Source of the DNA: Candidatus Kuenenia stuttgartensis
GTDB lineage: Bacteria; Planctomycetota; GCA-002687715; CAIWVZ01
Direction of reading: 5' to 3'
Assembly (NCBI GenBank): GCA_945860915.1
Contig: CAMARR010000006.1
Location: 1 to 64,000, forward strand
Length of the DNA: 64,000 nucleotides
Shown: in pieces, positions 34,297 through 42,525 of the stretch
Layout of the letters: each line of letters starts with the position of its first letter
Position numbering within the stretch: the first letter of the stretch is position 1
The notes under the pieces: model-generated
What the model was told of the DNA's origin: nothing
What the model saw: only the letters and a program-made list of their open reading frames with translations
The model's database searches: none
Translations under genes and position numbers: made by a program

Positions 34297-35046
34297 TTGA
34301 CCCATCCCGTTTGTAATCAGTGCGCAGCGCACGCGCTCACCGGCGCGACGACTTGCGCAGCCCATCTGCAAGACGCTTCGGCATTCGCGGCGGGCGCGAT
34401 TGCCGTGCTGCGCAAGGACGGGGGCCATCTTCATGTCTACTCGGGCGTCAACTGGCGTCAGGTTGATTTGTCCAACCTCAAGCTCGAGCACATCGACTTC
34501 TCGGGCGCCGACCTCTCCGGCGCCAATTTCGATGACGCGGATCTCTCACGTGCCAACTTCCGCCTGGCGAAGCTTGTTGGCACTTCTTTTGTCAACGCAC
34601 AGCTTCAGGTTGCCAACCTTCAAGACGCCGACTTGACTTTGGCCAACATGAGAGGTGCAAGGCTCGAGGGCACTTACCTCTCAGGGTCAAAGCTCGTTGA
34701 CGCCAATCTCGACGGTGCCCGCCTTGTCGGTGCCAACCTCCGCCGCACATTTCTCACACGGGCGAGCTTCCGTGGTGCCGAGCTCTTTCGTGCTTCGATC
34801 ACCGGCGCACACGTCGAAGGAGCCGACTTCCGTGGCGCGCACCTGCGTGAACTCGGGGCGATGGACGTCCTCGGGCTTGAGTCCATCGTGGTCGACGCGA
34901 CGACGACGTTTGTCGAATCGCTAACTGGGTCGTCGCCCAATCTCTCCCCGGGCAAAGTCCGCGGCCCCAAACCGTCGACTTTCGTTTGGAGGAAGGCTCC
35001 GATGGAAGGTGACCCGCCGCCCACGCCCCCTCCGATCGTTCCCTGA
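34297..35046 (+). CDS. Pentapeptide-repeat protein
   Basis: 249 residues from a TTG start (no nearby ATG). The N-terminus has CNQCAAH and TTCAAH, a possible small zinc site. Residues about 55-190 are A(D/N)Lxx pentapeptide repeats (DLSGANFDDADLSRANF, ANLQDADLTLANMRGARLEG), which form a right-handed quadrilateral beta-helix. The C-terminus is Pro-rich. No signal peptide. Pentapeptide proteins range from DNA mimics protecting gyrase to scaffolds; there is nothing here to choose between roles. Preceded by a terminator, so it is transcribed separately from the redoxins. Confidence 0.88.
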   Translation: MTHPVCNQCAAHALTGATTCAAHLQDASAFAAGAIAVLRKDGGHLHVYSGVNWRQVDLSNLKLEHIDFSGADLSGANFDDADLSRANFRLAKLVGTSFVNAQLQVANLQDADLTLANMRGARLEGTYLSGSKLVDANLDGARLVGANLRRTFLTRASFRGAELFRASITGAHVEGADFRGAHLRELGAMDVLGLESIVVDATTTFVESLTGSSPNLSPGKVRGPKPSTFVWRKAPMEGDPPPTPPPIVP

Positions 35047-35076
35047 TCCTCTCACTTTGCGCGTAACGCCACCGCT

Positions 35077-35685
35077 TTAGCGACGCTCTAGTGCTTGGTG
35101 CCAAACGTCGGCGATGATGCGAGCGACTTCGACAAGCGCCTGACGCGAGCGCGTGCTCGCGGGCTTGAGATCGTGGCCTGCACCTTCGATGACTCGGCGA
35201 GTCGGCTGCGATGGAAGTAACCCGAAGGCCACGTCGAACTCCCTCGGCGTCCCAAACGCATCACGAGCTCCGGAAACAAAAACGAGCGGGCACCTCAGAC
35301 TCGGCCAGTGCGCCGTCCGCGGCTCATCGGCCCGCTTAGGTGGATGCAACGGATAGCCAAGCAGCAACAGGCCATCTGCCGCCTCGGATTCCGCCGAGAC
35401 CAGCATGGACGCCATCCGACCTCCATACGAATGACCGCCAATCCACACGGCGCCGTCTTGCTCGCTCCGCAGGCGCTTCACTGCGTCGCGAAGGCACGCG
35501 CGATCGCGCTCTTGGTCACTCCTATTCGGCGGTCCCACCGGGCGCTCAACACGAAACGCAAGGTCGATGCGCTCGACTCGATGTCCGAGGTCAGTCAGCT
35601 GTTCGTCAAGCGCGACGAGGAGCTCCGCATCACGATTTGAGCCCGCTCCATGAGTCAGAACAAGTGCGGCCTTGCGCCGAGTCAG
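35077..35685 (-). CDS. KANL3/Tex30-type alpha/beta hydrolase, CTG start
   Basis: 202 residues. A GTG at 35538 would give only 153 residues and lose the conserved start of the fold; reading upstream in frame adds TRRKAALVLTHGAGSNRDAE and RIDLAFRVERP, typical of this family. The only start-like codon after the upstream in-frame stop is CTG 35685, which overlaps the kbl TGA as CTGA and has GGGAG 7 nt upstream. Nucleophile elbow GGHSYGGRMASML, then LLGYPLHPPKR, VFVSGARDAFG (acid) and GAGHDLKP (His). Cytosolic; substrate unknown. Confidence 0.82.
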   Translation of the reverse strand: MTRRKAALVLTHGAGSNRDAELLVALDEQLTDLGHRVERIDLAFRVERPVGPPNRSDQERDRACLRDAVKRLRSEQDGAVWIGGHSYGGRMASMLVSAESEAADGLLLLGYPLHPPKRADEPRTAHWPSLRCPLVFVSGARDAFGTPREFDVAFGLLPSQPTRRVIEGAGHDLKPASTRSRQALVEVARIIADVWHQALERR

Positions 35686-36869
35686 GAAATCACTCCCATT
35701 GCCTTGCCGACACGCGTGAACGCCGCAATTGCGCGGTCAATTTGGTCGAAGGTGTGCGCCGCGGAGATCTGGATGCGAATCCGCGCCAGTCCCTTCGGTA
35801 CCACCGGGAACGAGAAACCGATCACGTAAATACCCTCGGCAAGCATCCGCTTCGCCATTTCCTGCGCGACCTTCGCATCGCCCAGCATCAGAGGCGCAAT
35901 CGGATGAACACCCTTGCGGATATTGAATCCCGCCTCCGTCATGCCGCTGCGGAATCGCATCGTGTTCGCTTCGAGTCGGTCTCGCAGCTCCGTAGTCGAT
36001 GCCAACAGATCGATGCACGCGATGGATGCCTCGACGATTGCCGGAGCAAGTGTGTTGGAAAAAAGATAGGGTCGACTTCGATTCCTGAGCAAGTCGATTA
36101 CCTGCTTCGGTCCGCAAGTGAATCCACCAGACGCCCCTCCAAGTGCCTTACCTAGCGTCGATGTCAAGATCGGAACACGCCCGGAGACGCCGCAGTACTC
36201 CGCTGTGCCTCGGCCGGTCTTCCCGACAAAGCCCGTCGAGTGGCTGTCATCGACATGGAGAATGGCGTCGTATTTGTCGCACAACTCACAGATTGCCTTC
36301 AAATCCGCAATATCTCCGTCCATGGAAAACACGCCGTCCGTCGTCACAATCCTTGTGCGCTTGTCCTTTGACGCAATGAGATGTCGCTCGAGCTCGGCGA
36401 GATCGCCATGCGTAAATCGGTAGCGCTCTGCCTTTGAGAGCCGCACACCGTCGATGATCGAGGCGTGATTCAACGAATCCGAGATGATGGCATCCTGATC
36501 GCTCGTAATCGTCTCGAATAGCCCGCCGTTCGCATCGAAGCATGACGTGTAGAGGATGCAGTCCTCATAGCCTAGGAATTCCGAGATCTTCCTCTCGAGA
36601 ACCTTATGTCGGTCCTGAGTTCCGCAGATGAAACGAACCGAAGCGAGTCCGAGTCCGCGCTCCTTCAACCCTTGGGCGGCCGCTGCAACAAGCCGCGAAT
36701 CGTTCGCAAGCCCCAAGTAGTTGTTGGCGCAAAAACACAGGACATCTCCTTGGGGCACCTTCACTTGCGACCCCGCAGGTGACTGAATCACCCGCTCCTC
36801 TTTCCAGAGGCCGGCGTCGCGAATATCGTTTAGTTCTAAGGTCACGCGGTCGAGAAACTTCGAGTTCAT
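35682..36869 (-). CDS. kbl: Glycine C-acetyltransferase (2-amino-3-ketobutyrate CoA ligase)
   Basis: 395 residues, PLP enzyme of the alpha-oxoamine synthase family: FCANNYLGLANDSRL, SVRFICGTQDRHKVLE, YTSCFDANGGLFE, DSLNHASIIDGVRLS, HVDDSHSTGF and the PLP lysine in LTSTLGKALGGASGGF. It splits 2-amino-3-ketobutyrate with CoA to glycine and acetyl-CoA. The divergent neighbour is an SDR threonine dehydrogenase that makes its substrate; the two starts are 52 bp apart, implying shared control. The hydrolase downstream is coupled by a 4-nt overlap. Confidence 0.96.
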   Translation of the reverse strand: MNSKFLDRVTLELNDIRDAGLWKEERVIQSPAGSQVKVPQGDVLCFCANNYLGLANDSRLVAAAAQGLKERGLGLASVRFICGTQDRHKVLERKISEFLGYEDCILYTSCFDANGGLFETITSDQDAIISDSLNHASIIDGVRLSKAERYRFTHGDLAELERHLIASKDKRTRIVTTDGVFSMDGDIADLKAICELCDKYDAILHVDDSHSTGFVGKTGRGTAEYCGVSGRVPILTSTLGKALGGASGGFTCGPKQVIDLLRNRSRPYLFSNTLAPAIVEASIACIDLLASTTELRDRLEANTMRFRSGMTEAGFNIRKGVHPIAPLMLGDAKVAQEMAKRMLAEGIYVIGFSFPVVPKGLARIRIQISAAHTFDQIDRAIAAFTRVGKAMGVIS

Positions 36870-36909
36870 GCCCCCATGGAACCTAAACCGCGCCGTGTGG
36901 TCAAGGTGC

Positions 36910-36915
36910 TACGAT
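36910..36915 (+). promoter_or_regulatory. -10-like TACGAT, leaderless geometry
   Basis: TACGAT ends 6 nt before the ATG at 36922 of the threonine dehydrogenase; same hexamer as upstream of 11202. Confidence 0.42.
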
Positions 36916-36921
36916 CCCGGC

Positions 36922-37941
36922 ATGTCCCGAATGCCCGTCACGCTCGTCACTGGAGCCGGTGGCGAAATCGGCCACACCCTTGTCCCTCGTCTCGCGAAAC
37001 AAGGCCAAGCCGTCGTCGCTCTTGATCTCAATCCCCTTCCACCTGACACGGCATCTCATTGCCATGCACAGTTGGTTGGCGACATCACCGATGAGGCCAT
37101 CTGGAAGGGCATTTCGGATCGGTACGACGTCGTCGCCATCTACCACCTCGCCGCCCTCCTCTCGACGACATCGGAGAAGCACCCGGCTCTCGCCCACCGA
37201 GTCAACGTCGGCGGCACACTGAACGTTCTGACATTCGCTCAATCCCAGGCGACGGCGCGAGGTGAGCGTGTGCGCGTGCTGTTCCCGTCAACGATCGCGA
37301 TTTACGGTCTGCCCGACGCCACGACGAAGGCAACATTCGCCCGCATCAAGGAACACCAGTGGCTGCAGCCCACGACGATGTACGGCTGCAACAAACTCTA
37401 TTGCGAGCACCTCGGCAAGTACATGACGCGACACGCCGCGGCAAAGGGCGTCGACTTCCGTTGTGTTCGACTTCCAGGCCTTATCTCAGCCGAAACGCTT
37501 CCATCCGGCGGCACGTCGGACTTTGGGCCCGAAATGCTCCATGCGGCGGCCCAAGGCAAACCATACGAGTGCTTCGTACGTGAAGACACGCGCATTCCGT
37601 TCATGGTCATGCCCGATGCGGTTGATTCTATCCTTCGCCTCATGGCTACGGACGCATCCAAGCTCACTTTGACTGCCTACAACATCGGGGCATTCAATCC
37701 ATCGGCAGGCGAATTCGCTGACCTTGTAAGGTCAGCGTTCCCGGGAGCGATGATCACCTTCAAGCCAAATCCGATGCGCCAAGCCATCTGCGACGGTTGG
37801 CCCGCTGACGTAGACGACGCCCCAGCGCGTGCAGACTTTGGTCATGCCCCCGCATACGATCTTCCCCGCGCCTTCAATGACTACTTGGTCCCTGCGGTAC
37901 GCAGCCGTTACGGCCTCTCTAGCGCCAGCGTGACTCGCTAA
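36922..37941 (+). CDS. L-threonine 3-dehydrogenase, extended-SDR type
   Basis: 339 residues from ATG 36922 (the frame continues to 36868 without coding character). Extended SDR with TLVTGAGGEIGHTLVPRL cofactor loop, VYHL-like AIYHLAALLSTT, catalytic PSTIAIYG and YGCNKLYCE (YxxxK), and the LPGLIS/SDFGPEM region typical of NAD-dependent SDR threonine dehydrogenases rather than the zinc Tdh. Divergent from kbl, whose product consumes 2-amino-3-ketobutyrate, which supports the assignment over a sugar epimerase. Confidence 0.9.
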   Translation: MSRMPVTLVTGAGGEIGHTLVPRLAKQGQAVVALDLNPLPPDTASHCHAQLVGDITDEAIWKGISDRYDVVAIYHLAALLSTTSEKHPALAHRVNVGGTLNVLTFAQSQATARGERVRVLFPSTIAIYGLPDATTKATFARIKEHQWLQPTTMYGCNKLYCEHLGKYMTRHAAAKGVDFRCVRLPGLISAETLPSGGTSDFGPEMLHAAAQGKPYECFVREDTRIPFMVMPDAVDSILRLMATDASKLTLTAYNIGAFNPSAGEFADLVRSAFPGAMITFKPNPMRQAICDGWPADVDDAPARADFGHAPAYDLPRAFNDYLVPAVRSRYGLSSASVTR

Positions 37942-38108
37942 AGCGTTGCTGAAAAGGCAGTGAGACCTGCGTCTTCAGTCGCGGGTCACGTGAACTGAAA
38001 CCGCGTGCAAGACGCTCGCGACTAGCTTCTTACCGCACAACGCACATCGAACCTGAACCGCACTTCGAATCACACGCGGATGGTCGTCCTCTGCAGTTCA
38101 GTCTGCGG

Positions 38109-39599
38109 CTAGCGGTCGTCTAGATCGCGTCGAAGTCGGGCAAGTTCGGCCTTGAGCGTCGCCAGAAGGGACTCGGATGCCGGATCGGATACGAGATTCC
38201 GAAGTTCGTCGGGGTCGCGAACGAGATCAAAGAGCTCCCACTGGTCCTTCGTCGGGAAGTAGATCAGCTTGTGAGTCTCGGTACGCACGCCGTAGTGCGC
38301 GCGCGTATTGTGATCTCCGGGGTCGTGGTAATAGCGGTAGTAGAAACTCTGCCTCCAACTCGAAGGCACGGCGCCCGTGAATAGAGGTCTGAGGCTCGTG
38401 CCCTGTACATCAGATGGCACTTCGATTCCGGCAGCCTCCAAGAAAGTCGGTGCAAAGTCGGCGTTGATCGCCAAGGAGCCCGACGTTGTCCGGGGCTTGA
38501 TGTGTTGGGGCCAACGCGCAATGAACGGCATTTTGATGGACGGATCGTACATGAACCGCTTGTCGTAGAGGCCGTGATCGCCAAGGAAAAAGCCCTGATC
38601 ACTTGTATAGACAACCAGCGTGTTCTCGGCGAGACCTCGGGCCTGAAGTTCCCCCATCAACCGTCCGATGTTGTCATCAACAGACTGGACACAGGCAAGA
38701 TAGTCTTGCATGTAGCGCTGGTACTTCCATGACTGAAGCTCCGCGCCTCGTAGGGTGATCGATTGCCCCTCCGAGATCACCGTCGCTTCCGTTGGAACCG
38801 TGTCAAGCCACGCATTTCGACTTTTGGCTGAGAGGCCAAGGGGGGCGGCGATCTTGAGATCGCGACGGGTGAGGTCGTCGAAAACTCGCTGTTTGTTCTC
38901 ACGCAGCGCGTCGCCGCGCGTGTCGTAATTATCGCGAAGCGTGGGTGGCTCGGGGATCTGTCGACCAGCGAACAGGGCGCGGTGTTTTTCATCCGGCTCC
39001 CACGGACGATGTGGCGCCTTGTGGTGGCACATCAAGAAAAATGGCTGATCCTTCGGCCGCGTGTCCAGAAAGTCGATCGCCATGTCGGTAATCACATCGG
39101 TGACATAGCCTGGTTTGGTGACACGCCCTTTCGGCGTCAGGAAGACTGGATCCTGATAAATCCCCTGACCAGGCAGTACCGTCCATCGGTCGAAACCAGT
39201 TGGCTCCGATGTCAAATGCCACTTGCCAACCACACCGGTGTAGTAGCCAGCGCGCTGCAACATTCTCGCGACATGTGGTTGCGATCCGTCGAACTCGTTG
39301 AATACGGTCACTCCGTTCTTGTGCGAATACTTGCCGGTCAGAATGGTCGCGCGACTAGGTGTGCAAATGGAATTCGTCGCGAAACACCGATCGAGCCGGA
39401 TACCTTCCGACGCCAGGCGATCCAAGTGGGGCGTCGAGTTCACGCGGCTGCCGTAGGCGCTAATTGCATGCGCCGCATGGTCGTCAGTCATGATGAATAG
39501 GATGTTGGGACGGTCATGCTTCGGCGATTCGGCGCACGCTGCGACCAGCACCATTAAGCACCCGACCAAAGCTCGCACGATTCGAAGGCTCTTGGACAT
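38109..39599 (-). CDS. Sulfatase, Cys-type, lipoprotein
   Basis: 496 residues from ATG 39599; a GTG four codons earlier is possible. Signal with lipobox MVLVAAC suggests a lipid-anchored periplasmic or surface protein. Active-site motif CTPSRATILTGK (Cys about 79) is the CxPSR consensus converted to formylglycine; metal ligands sit in ILFIMTDDHAAH and VVYTSDQGFFLGDHGLYDK. C-terminal YYHDPGDHNTRAHYGVRT resembles iduronate- and mucin/GAG-type sulfatases of heterotrophs degrading sulfated polysaccharides. Not next to other polysaccharide genes; substrate unknown. Confidence 0.92.
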   Translation of the reverse strand: MSKSLRIVRALVGCLMVLVAACAESPKHDRPNILFIMTDDHAAHAISAYGSRVNSTPHLDRLASEGIRLDRCFATNSICTPSRATILTGKYSHKNGVTVFNEFDGSQPHVARMLQRAGYYTGVVGKWHLTSEPTGFDRWTVLPGQGIYQDPVFLTPKGRVTKPGYVTDVITDMAIDFLDTRPKDQPFFLMCHHKAPHRPWEPDEKHRALFAGRQIPEPPTLRDNYDTRGDALRENKQRVFDDLTRRDLKIAAPLGLSAKSRNAWLDTVPTEATVISEGQSITLRGAELQSWKYQRYMQDYLACVQSVDDNIGRLMGELQARGLAENTLVVYTSDQGFFLGDHGLYDKRFMYDPSIKMPFIARWPQHIKPRTTSGSLAINADFAPTFLEAAGIEVPSDVQGTSLRPLFTGAVPSSWRQSFYYRYYHDPGDHNTRAHYGVRTETHKLIYFPTKDQWELFDLVRDPDELRNLVSDPASESLLATLKAELARLRRDLDDR

Positions 39600-39710
39600 T
39601 GGTTCCCTCACCTTGCCTCACGTTGTGGGAAGCCACGATCAATGAGATCGCCGCATCCTAAGCGCGCGGCACATGGCAGAAGGTCCGAACAGACCAGCAA
39701 CATCAGTGAG

Positions 39711-39751
39711 CAAAAAGACAGAGGGCCCGGCGCGAATGGCACCGAGCCCTC
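39711..39751 (-). terminator. Terminator downstream of tRNA-Glu
   Basis: On the minus strand GAGGGCTCGG pairs with CCGGGCCCTC (39742-39751 with 39721-39730, one G-U), followed by TGTCTTTTTG. Confidence 0.82.
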
Positions 39752-39756
39752 GGAAG

Positions 39757-39831
39757 TACCCCTGACGGGATTTGAACCCGTGTTTCCAGGATGAGAACCT
39801 AGCGTCCTAGACCGGGCTAGACGACAGGGGC
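39757..39831 (-). tRNA. tRNA-Glu (anticodon CUC)
   Basis: 75-nt cloverleaf on the minus strand: acceptor GCCCCTG/CAGGGGT (terminal G-U), U8, D-stem GTCT/GGAC, anticodon stem CTAGG/CCTGG with 7-nt loop TTCTCAT (anticodon CTC), T-arm CGGGTTCAAATCCCG, discriminator A. CCA is not encoded. It lies 150 bp downstream of gltX, the synthetase for this tRNA. Confidence 0.95.
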
Positions 39832-39982
39832 AGAAACACTCACCCGACCTACGTTTTGAGGCGCATCTCGGGTGGGAAAGTTAGGAACCACGGTAGTGAC
39901 TTTCAACCCCCGCGCCCGGCGAACGGCTGACGTCGGCTTGCGGTATCAGCAATCCACCGAATTTTCGCAGGAAAATGACGCA

Positions 39983-41452
39983 TTAGCTCGCAGCAGCTCC
40001 GGCTCCGCTTGAAAGCCGGGCCACGCAGGTTGCATGCCCGAGGATCAAGTGGACTTCAAAGAGGCCGGGGCCCTGAGCACGGCCGGTCAAGGCTGCTCGC
40101 ACCGGGTGCACCAGATCGCCGAAACCGAGCCCCGATGCGGTGGCCCAATCTCGTGCCCACGCTTCGAGTGCCTTGCCGTCAGCAAACAACGGTTCTGGCA
40201 GCGCCGCTGCGTAACGGCGAAGCAAGTCGGCGGTATCCGGGCGCTTCTTGAGGTTGGCGGCGGCTTTGGCTTCATACGCGACGGTCTTCGCGAAAACCCA
40301 GCCAGCCAACTCGGTGATTTGGGAGAAGCACCGAAGTCGGCCCTGTTCCGCGACGGCAACCGCGTGGATTTTCGTTGCCTCGTCCGCCGTCGGCGGAGAT
40401 GCAACGAAACCCGCTTCGACGAGATAAGGCGTGATCTCGCGCACAACGCGATCAAGCGGCATCCTTCGAATGTAGTCGCCCGACATCCAGTCGAGCTTCT
40501 CCAAATTCAACCGGGCTCCGCTTTTCACCACGCGGTCGATAGAGAACCGTTCGACCATCTCTTCGCGCGTCATGATCTCGGTCTTGTCGTCGAACGACCA
40601 ACCGAGGAGACAGATCCAGTTGAGCAACGCTTCAGGCGGATAGCCTTTACGTTGATACCACTCGAGCGCGGCTTCTGGGTGCTTGCGCTTCGAGAGTTTG
40701 CCTTCGCCTGCCGGGGCCAGAATCAGCGGCAAATGCGCGAAAACAGGCCGAGTCCAGCCCATCGCGTCGTAGATGCAAAGCTGCTTGAACGTATTGGTGA
40801 GGTGGTCTTCGCCTCGAATGACGTGCGTAACGCCCATGTGGTGGTCGTCAAACACGACCGCGAGATTATAGACAACAGCGCCACCCGTGCGAACGAGGAT
40901 GATGTCTTCAATGTCCTCGTTCTTCACCCGGACTTCACCCCGGATGAGATCGGGCAGGACGGTCTCGCCTTCGGGCACCTTAAGCCGCAAGGTGAAAGGC
41001 TCGCCGTTCTTGACACGGGCCTCGGCGTCTTCGCGGGAAACAGCGCGGCAAAGTCCGTCGTACCGTTGGGTCACGCGATCGGCGATCTGCTTTTCGCGCA
41101 CCGATGCAAGCCGTTCCTTGGTGCAGAAACAGGGGTACACGCCCCCGCGAACGAGAAGTTCGTCGGCCAAGCCGCGGTAGAGCTCATCACGCTCGGACTG
41201 GCGGTAGGGCCCCTTGGGTCCGCCTTGCTCCGGCCCCTCATCGGGATCGAGGCCAAGCCAGCGGAGACCGTCATAAATGGTGCGGACCGAGGCATCGGTA
41301 TTGCGCTCGGTGTCGGTGTCTTCGAGGCGAAGAACGTAGACACCGCCGAGACGGCGGGCCACGAGCCAATTGAACAGCGCCGTACGAGCGCCACCGACGT
41401 GGAGGTACCCCGTCGGGCTTGGTGCAAAGCGGACGCGGACGGGGGAAGTCAC
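39983..41452 (-). CDS. gltX: Glutamyl-tRNA synthetase
   Basis: 489 residues from GTG 41452 with GGAG 8 nt upstream; the frame extends into tRNA-Cys but that part is not protein. Class I synthetase: HIGH-type motif SPTGYLHVGGARTALFNW, LRLEDTDTERN, WLGLDPDEGPEQGG, DHHMGVTHVIRGEDHLTNT, KMSKS-type motif KLSKRKHPEA, and an all-helical anticodon-binding domain. Charges tRNA-Glu. It is flanked by tRNA-Cys (upstream, 29 bp) and tRNA-Glu (downstream), all on the minus strand, so the three are probably one transcript ending at the 39.7-kb terminator. Confidence 0.96.
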   Translation of the reverse strand: MTSPVRVRFAPSPTGYLHVGGARTALFNWLVARRLGGVYVLRLEDTDTERNTDASVRTIYDGLRWLGLDPDEGPEQGGPKGPYRQSERDELYRGLADELLVRGGVYPCFCTKERLASVREKQIADRVTQRYDGLCRAVSREDAEARVKNGEPFTLRLKVPEGETVLPDLIRGEVRVKNEDIEDIILVRTGGAVVYNLAVVFDDHHMGVTHVIRGEDHLTNTFKQLCIYDAMGWTRPVFAHLPLILAPAGEGKLSKRKHPEAALEWYQRKGYPPEALLNWICLLGWSFDDKTEIMTREEMVERFSIDRVVKSGARLNLEKLDWMSGDYIRRMPLDRVVREITPYLVEAGFVASPPTADEATKIHAVAVAEQGRLRCFSQITELAGWVFAKTVAYEAKAAANLKKRPDTADLLRRYAAALPEPLFADGKALEAWARDWATASGLGFGDLVHPVRAALTGRAQGPGLFEVHLILGHATCVARLSSGAGAAAS

Positions 41453-41481
41453 AGTGAGCTCCAAATCGGAGTAAGAGTAAG

Positions 41482-41552
41482 AGGCGGCACCCGGATTCGA
41501 ACCGGGGGTGGTGGATTTGCAATCCACGGCCTTACCACTTGGCTATGCCGCC
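41482..41552 (-). tRNA. tRNA-Cys (anticodon GCA)
   Basis: 71-nt cloverleaf: acceptor GGCGGCA/TGCCGCC, anticodon stem GTGGA/TCCAC with loop TTGCAAA (GCA), T-arm CCCGGTTCGAATCCGGG, discriminator U73, an identity element for CysRS. CCA not encoded. Confidence 0.97.
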
Positions 41553-41675
41553 CTCGCGAAAGGTATGGACGCCCTTCGACGGACGGAGATACTACCCCTA
41601 TTGCCCAACCGAACAACAGATCCCCCCTTCTACCCGAACACCGATACCGAGCGGTCGCCGAGGGCAGCATGTTCG

Positions 41676-42515
41676 ATGTCTAATCCGTCAAAACTCACGC
41701 GGCTGGCGCTCGTTCTTGCGATTGCATGGGCCCTTGGCTGTGCGTCCGTTCCCGATGACATCGCGCCGGCCGCGGGCCTCGTCACGGCGATTCCGCTCGA
41801 CCCTGTTCGGGTCGCCTCGTTGCAAGACGGCGAGGAACTCATCTACGACGTCCGCGTCGGGCCCCTACATGTTGCCGATATCCGCTACCGGGTGAGACGC
41901 TTTGAGTCGCGGGGCATTCCATGGGTGGCGATTGACGGCATCACACAGATGTCCGGAATTGCGGGCACCCTTTCAAACGCTGGGGGGACGGTGCGCGCAG
42001 TGATTTCGCCCGAGACATTTTTGCCCGTCACGTCCATCTGGACCACGACCGCAAAACGGCCCAAAAGCCGAGCGGTTGCTTTCTCACACGACGGGAACTC
42101 GGCGGACGCAGCGATGTGGAGTGAGACGTGGGTGGATACGGCTCATCTCAAGGGCGCTTCGCTCTTCGACCCAGTCTCTTCCGTCTACCTGCTTCGGGTC
42201 ATCGATCCCCCACAACTTGGGGAGGAGATACGAACCCTCATGGTGGAGGGCACGGCGCTTCATCTCATGACGGTCAGGCGCGAGGTCATCGAGCCCCATG
42301 AACCCGACACCCCCAAGTTCATTCGGCTGAGCCTCCGAAGTGATGCGGTAGACCGGGATTCCGGCAATCTCTTGGGCGAAACTCCCAAGACCCGCCTGTT
42401 TGTCGACGTGGAGGCGGTGCCCCCCTATCGCATCCTTCGAATGGAAGGAAAGATCGCCTTCGGAAGCGTGATCGTGACCCTCGACCCCCACGCAAAGTCG
42501 CCGCCTTCTCGGTAG
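41676..42515 (+). CDS. DUF3108-type lipoprotein
   Basis: 279 residues from ATG 41676; the frame is open further upstream through the tRNA gene, which is not coding. Lipoprotein signal with lipobox LALVLAIAWALGC. The mature protein is a beta-rich domain that matches DUF3108 in pattern: EELIYDVRVGPLHVADIRYRV, then SPETFLPVTSIWTTTAKRP, YLLRVIDPP and the closing PPYRILRMEGKIAFGSVIV. Members are periplasmic and of unknown function. Its TAG overlaps the -10-like box of the next gene. Confidence 0.82.
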   Translation: MSNPSKLTRLALVLAIAWALGCASVPDDIAPAAGLVTAIPLDPVRVASLQDGEELIYDVRVGPLHVADIRYRVRRFESRGIPWVAIDGITQMSGIAGTLSNAGGTVRAVISPETFLPVTSIWTTTAKRPKSRAVAFSHDGNSADAAMWSETWVDTAHLKGASLFDPVSSVYLLRVIDPPQLGEEIRTLMVEGTALHLMTVRREVIEPHEPDTPKFIRLSLRSDAVDRDSGNLLGETPKTRLFVDVEAVPPYRILRMEGKIAFGSVIVTLDPHAKSPPSR

Positions 42516-42518
42516 CAT
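42513..42518 (+). promoter_or_regulatory. -10-like TAGCAT upstream of ETF-QO
   Basis: TAGCAT ends 7 nt before the ATG at 42526; it shares its first three bases with the stop codon of the preceding gene. Confidence 0.3.
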
Positions 42519-42525
42519 CCGACCT

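Noticed and set aside
40034-41683. 549-codon plus-strand ORF opposite gltX
   Set aside because: Antisense shadow of a well-conserved synthetase; it has no domain and runs through a tRNA gene.
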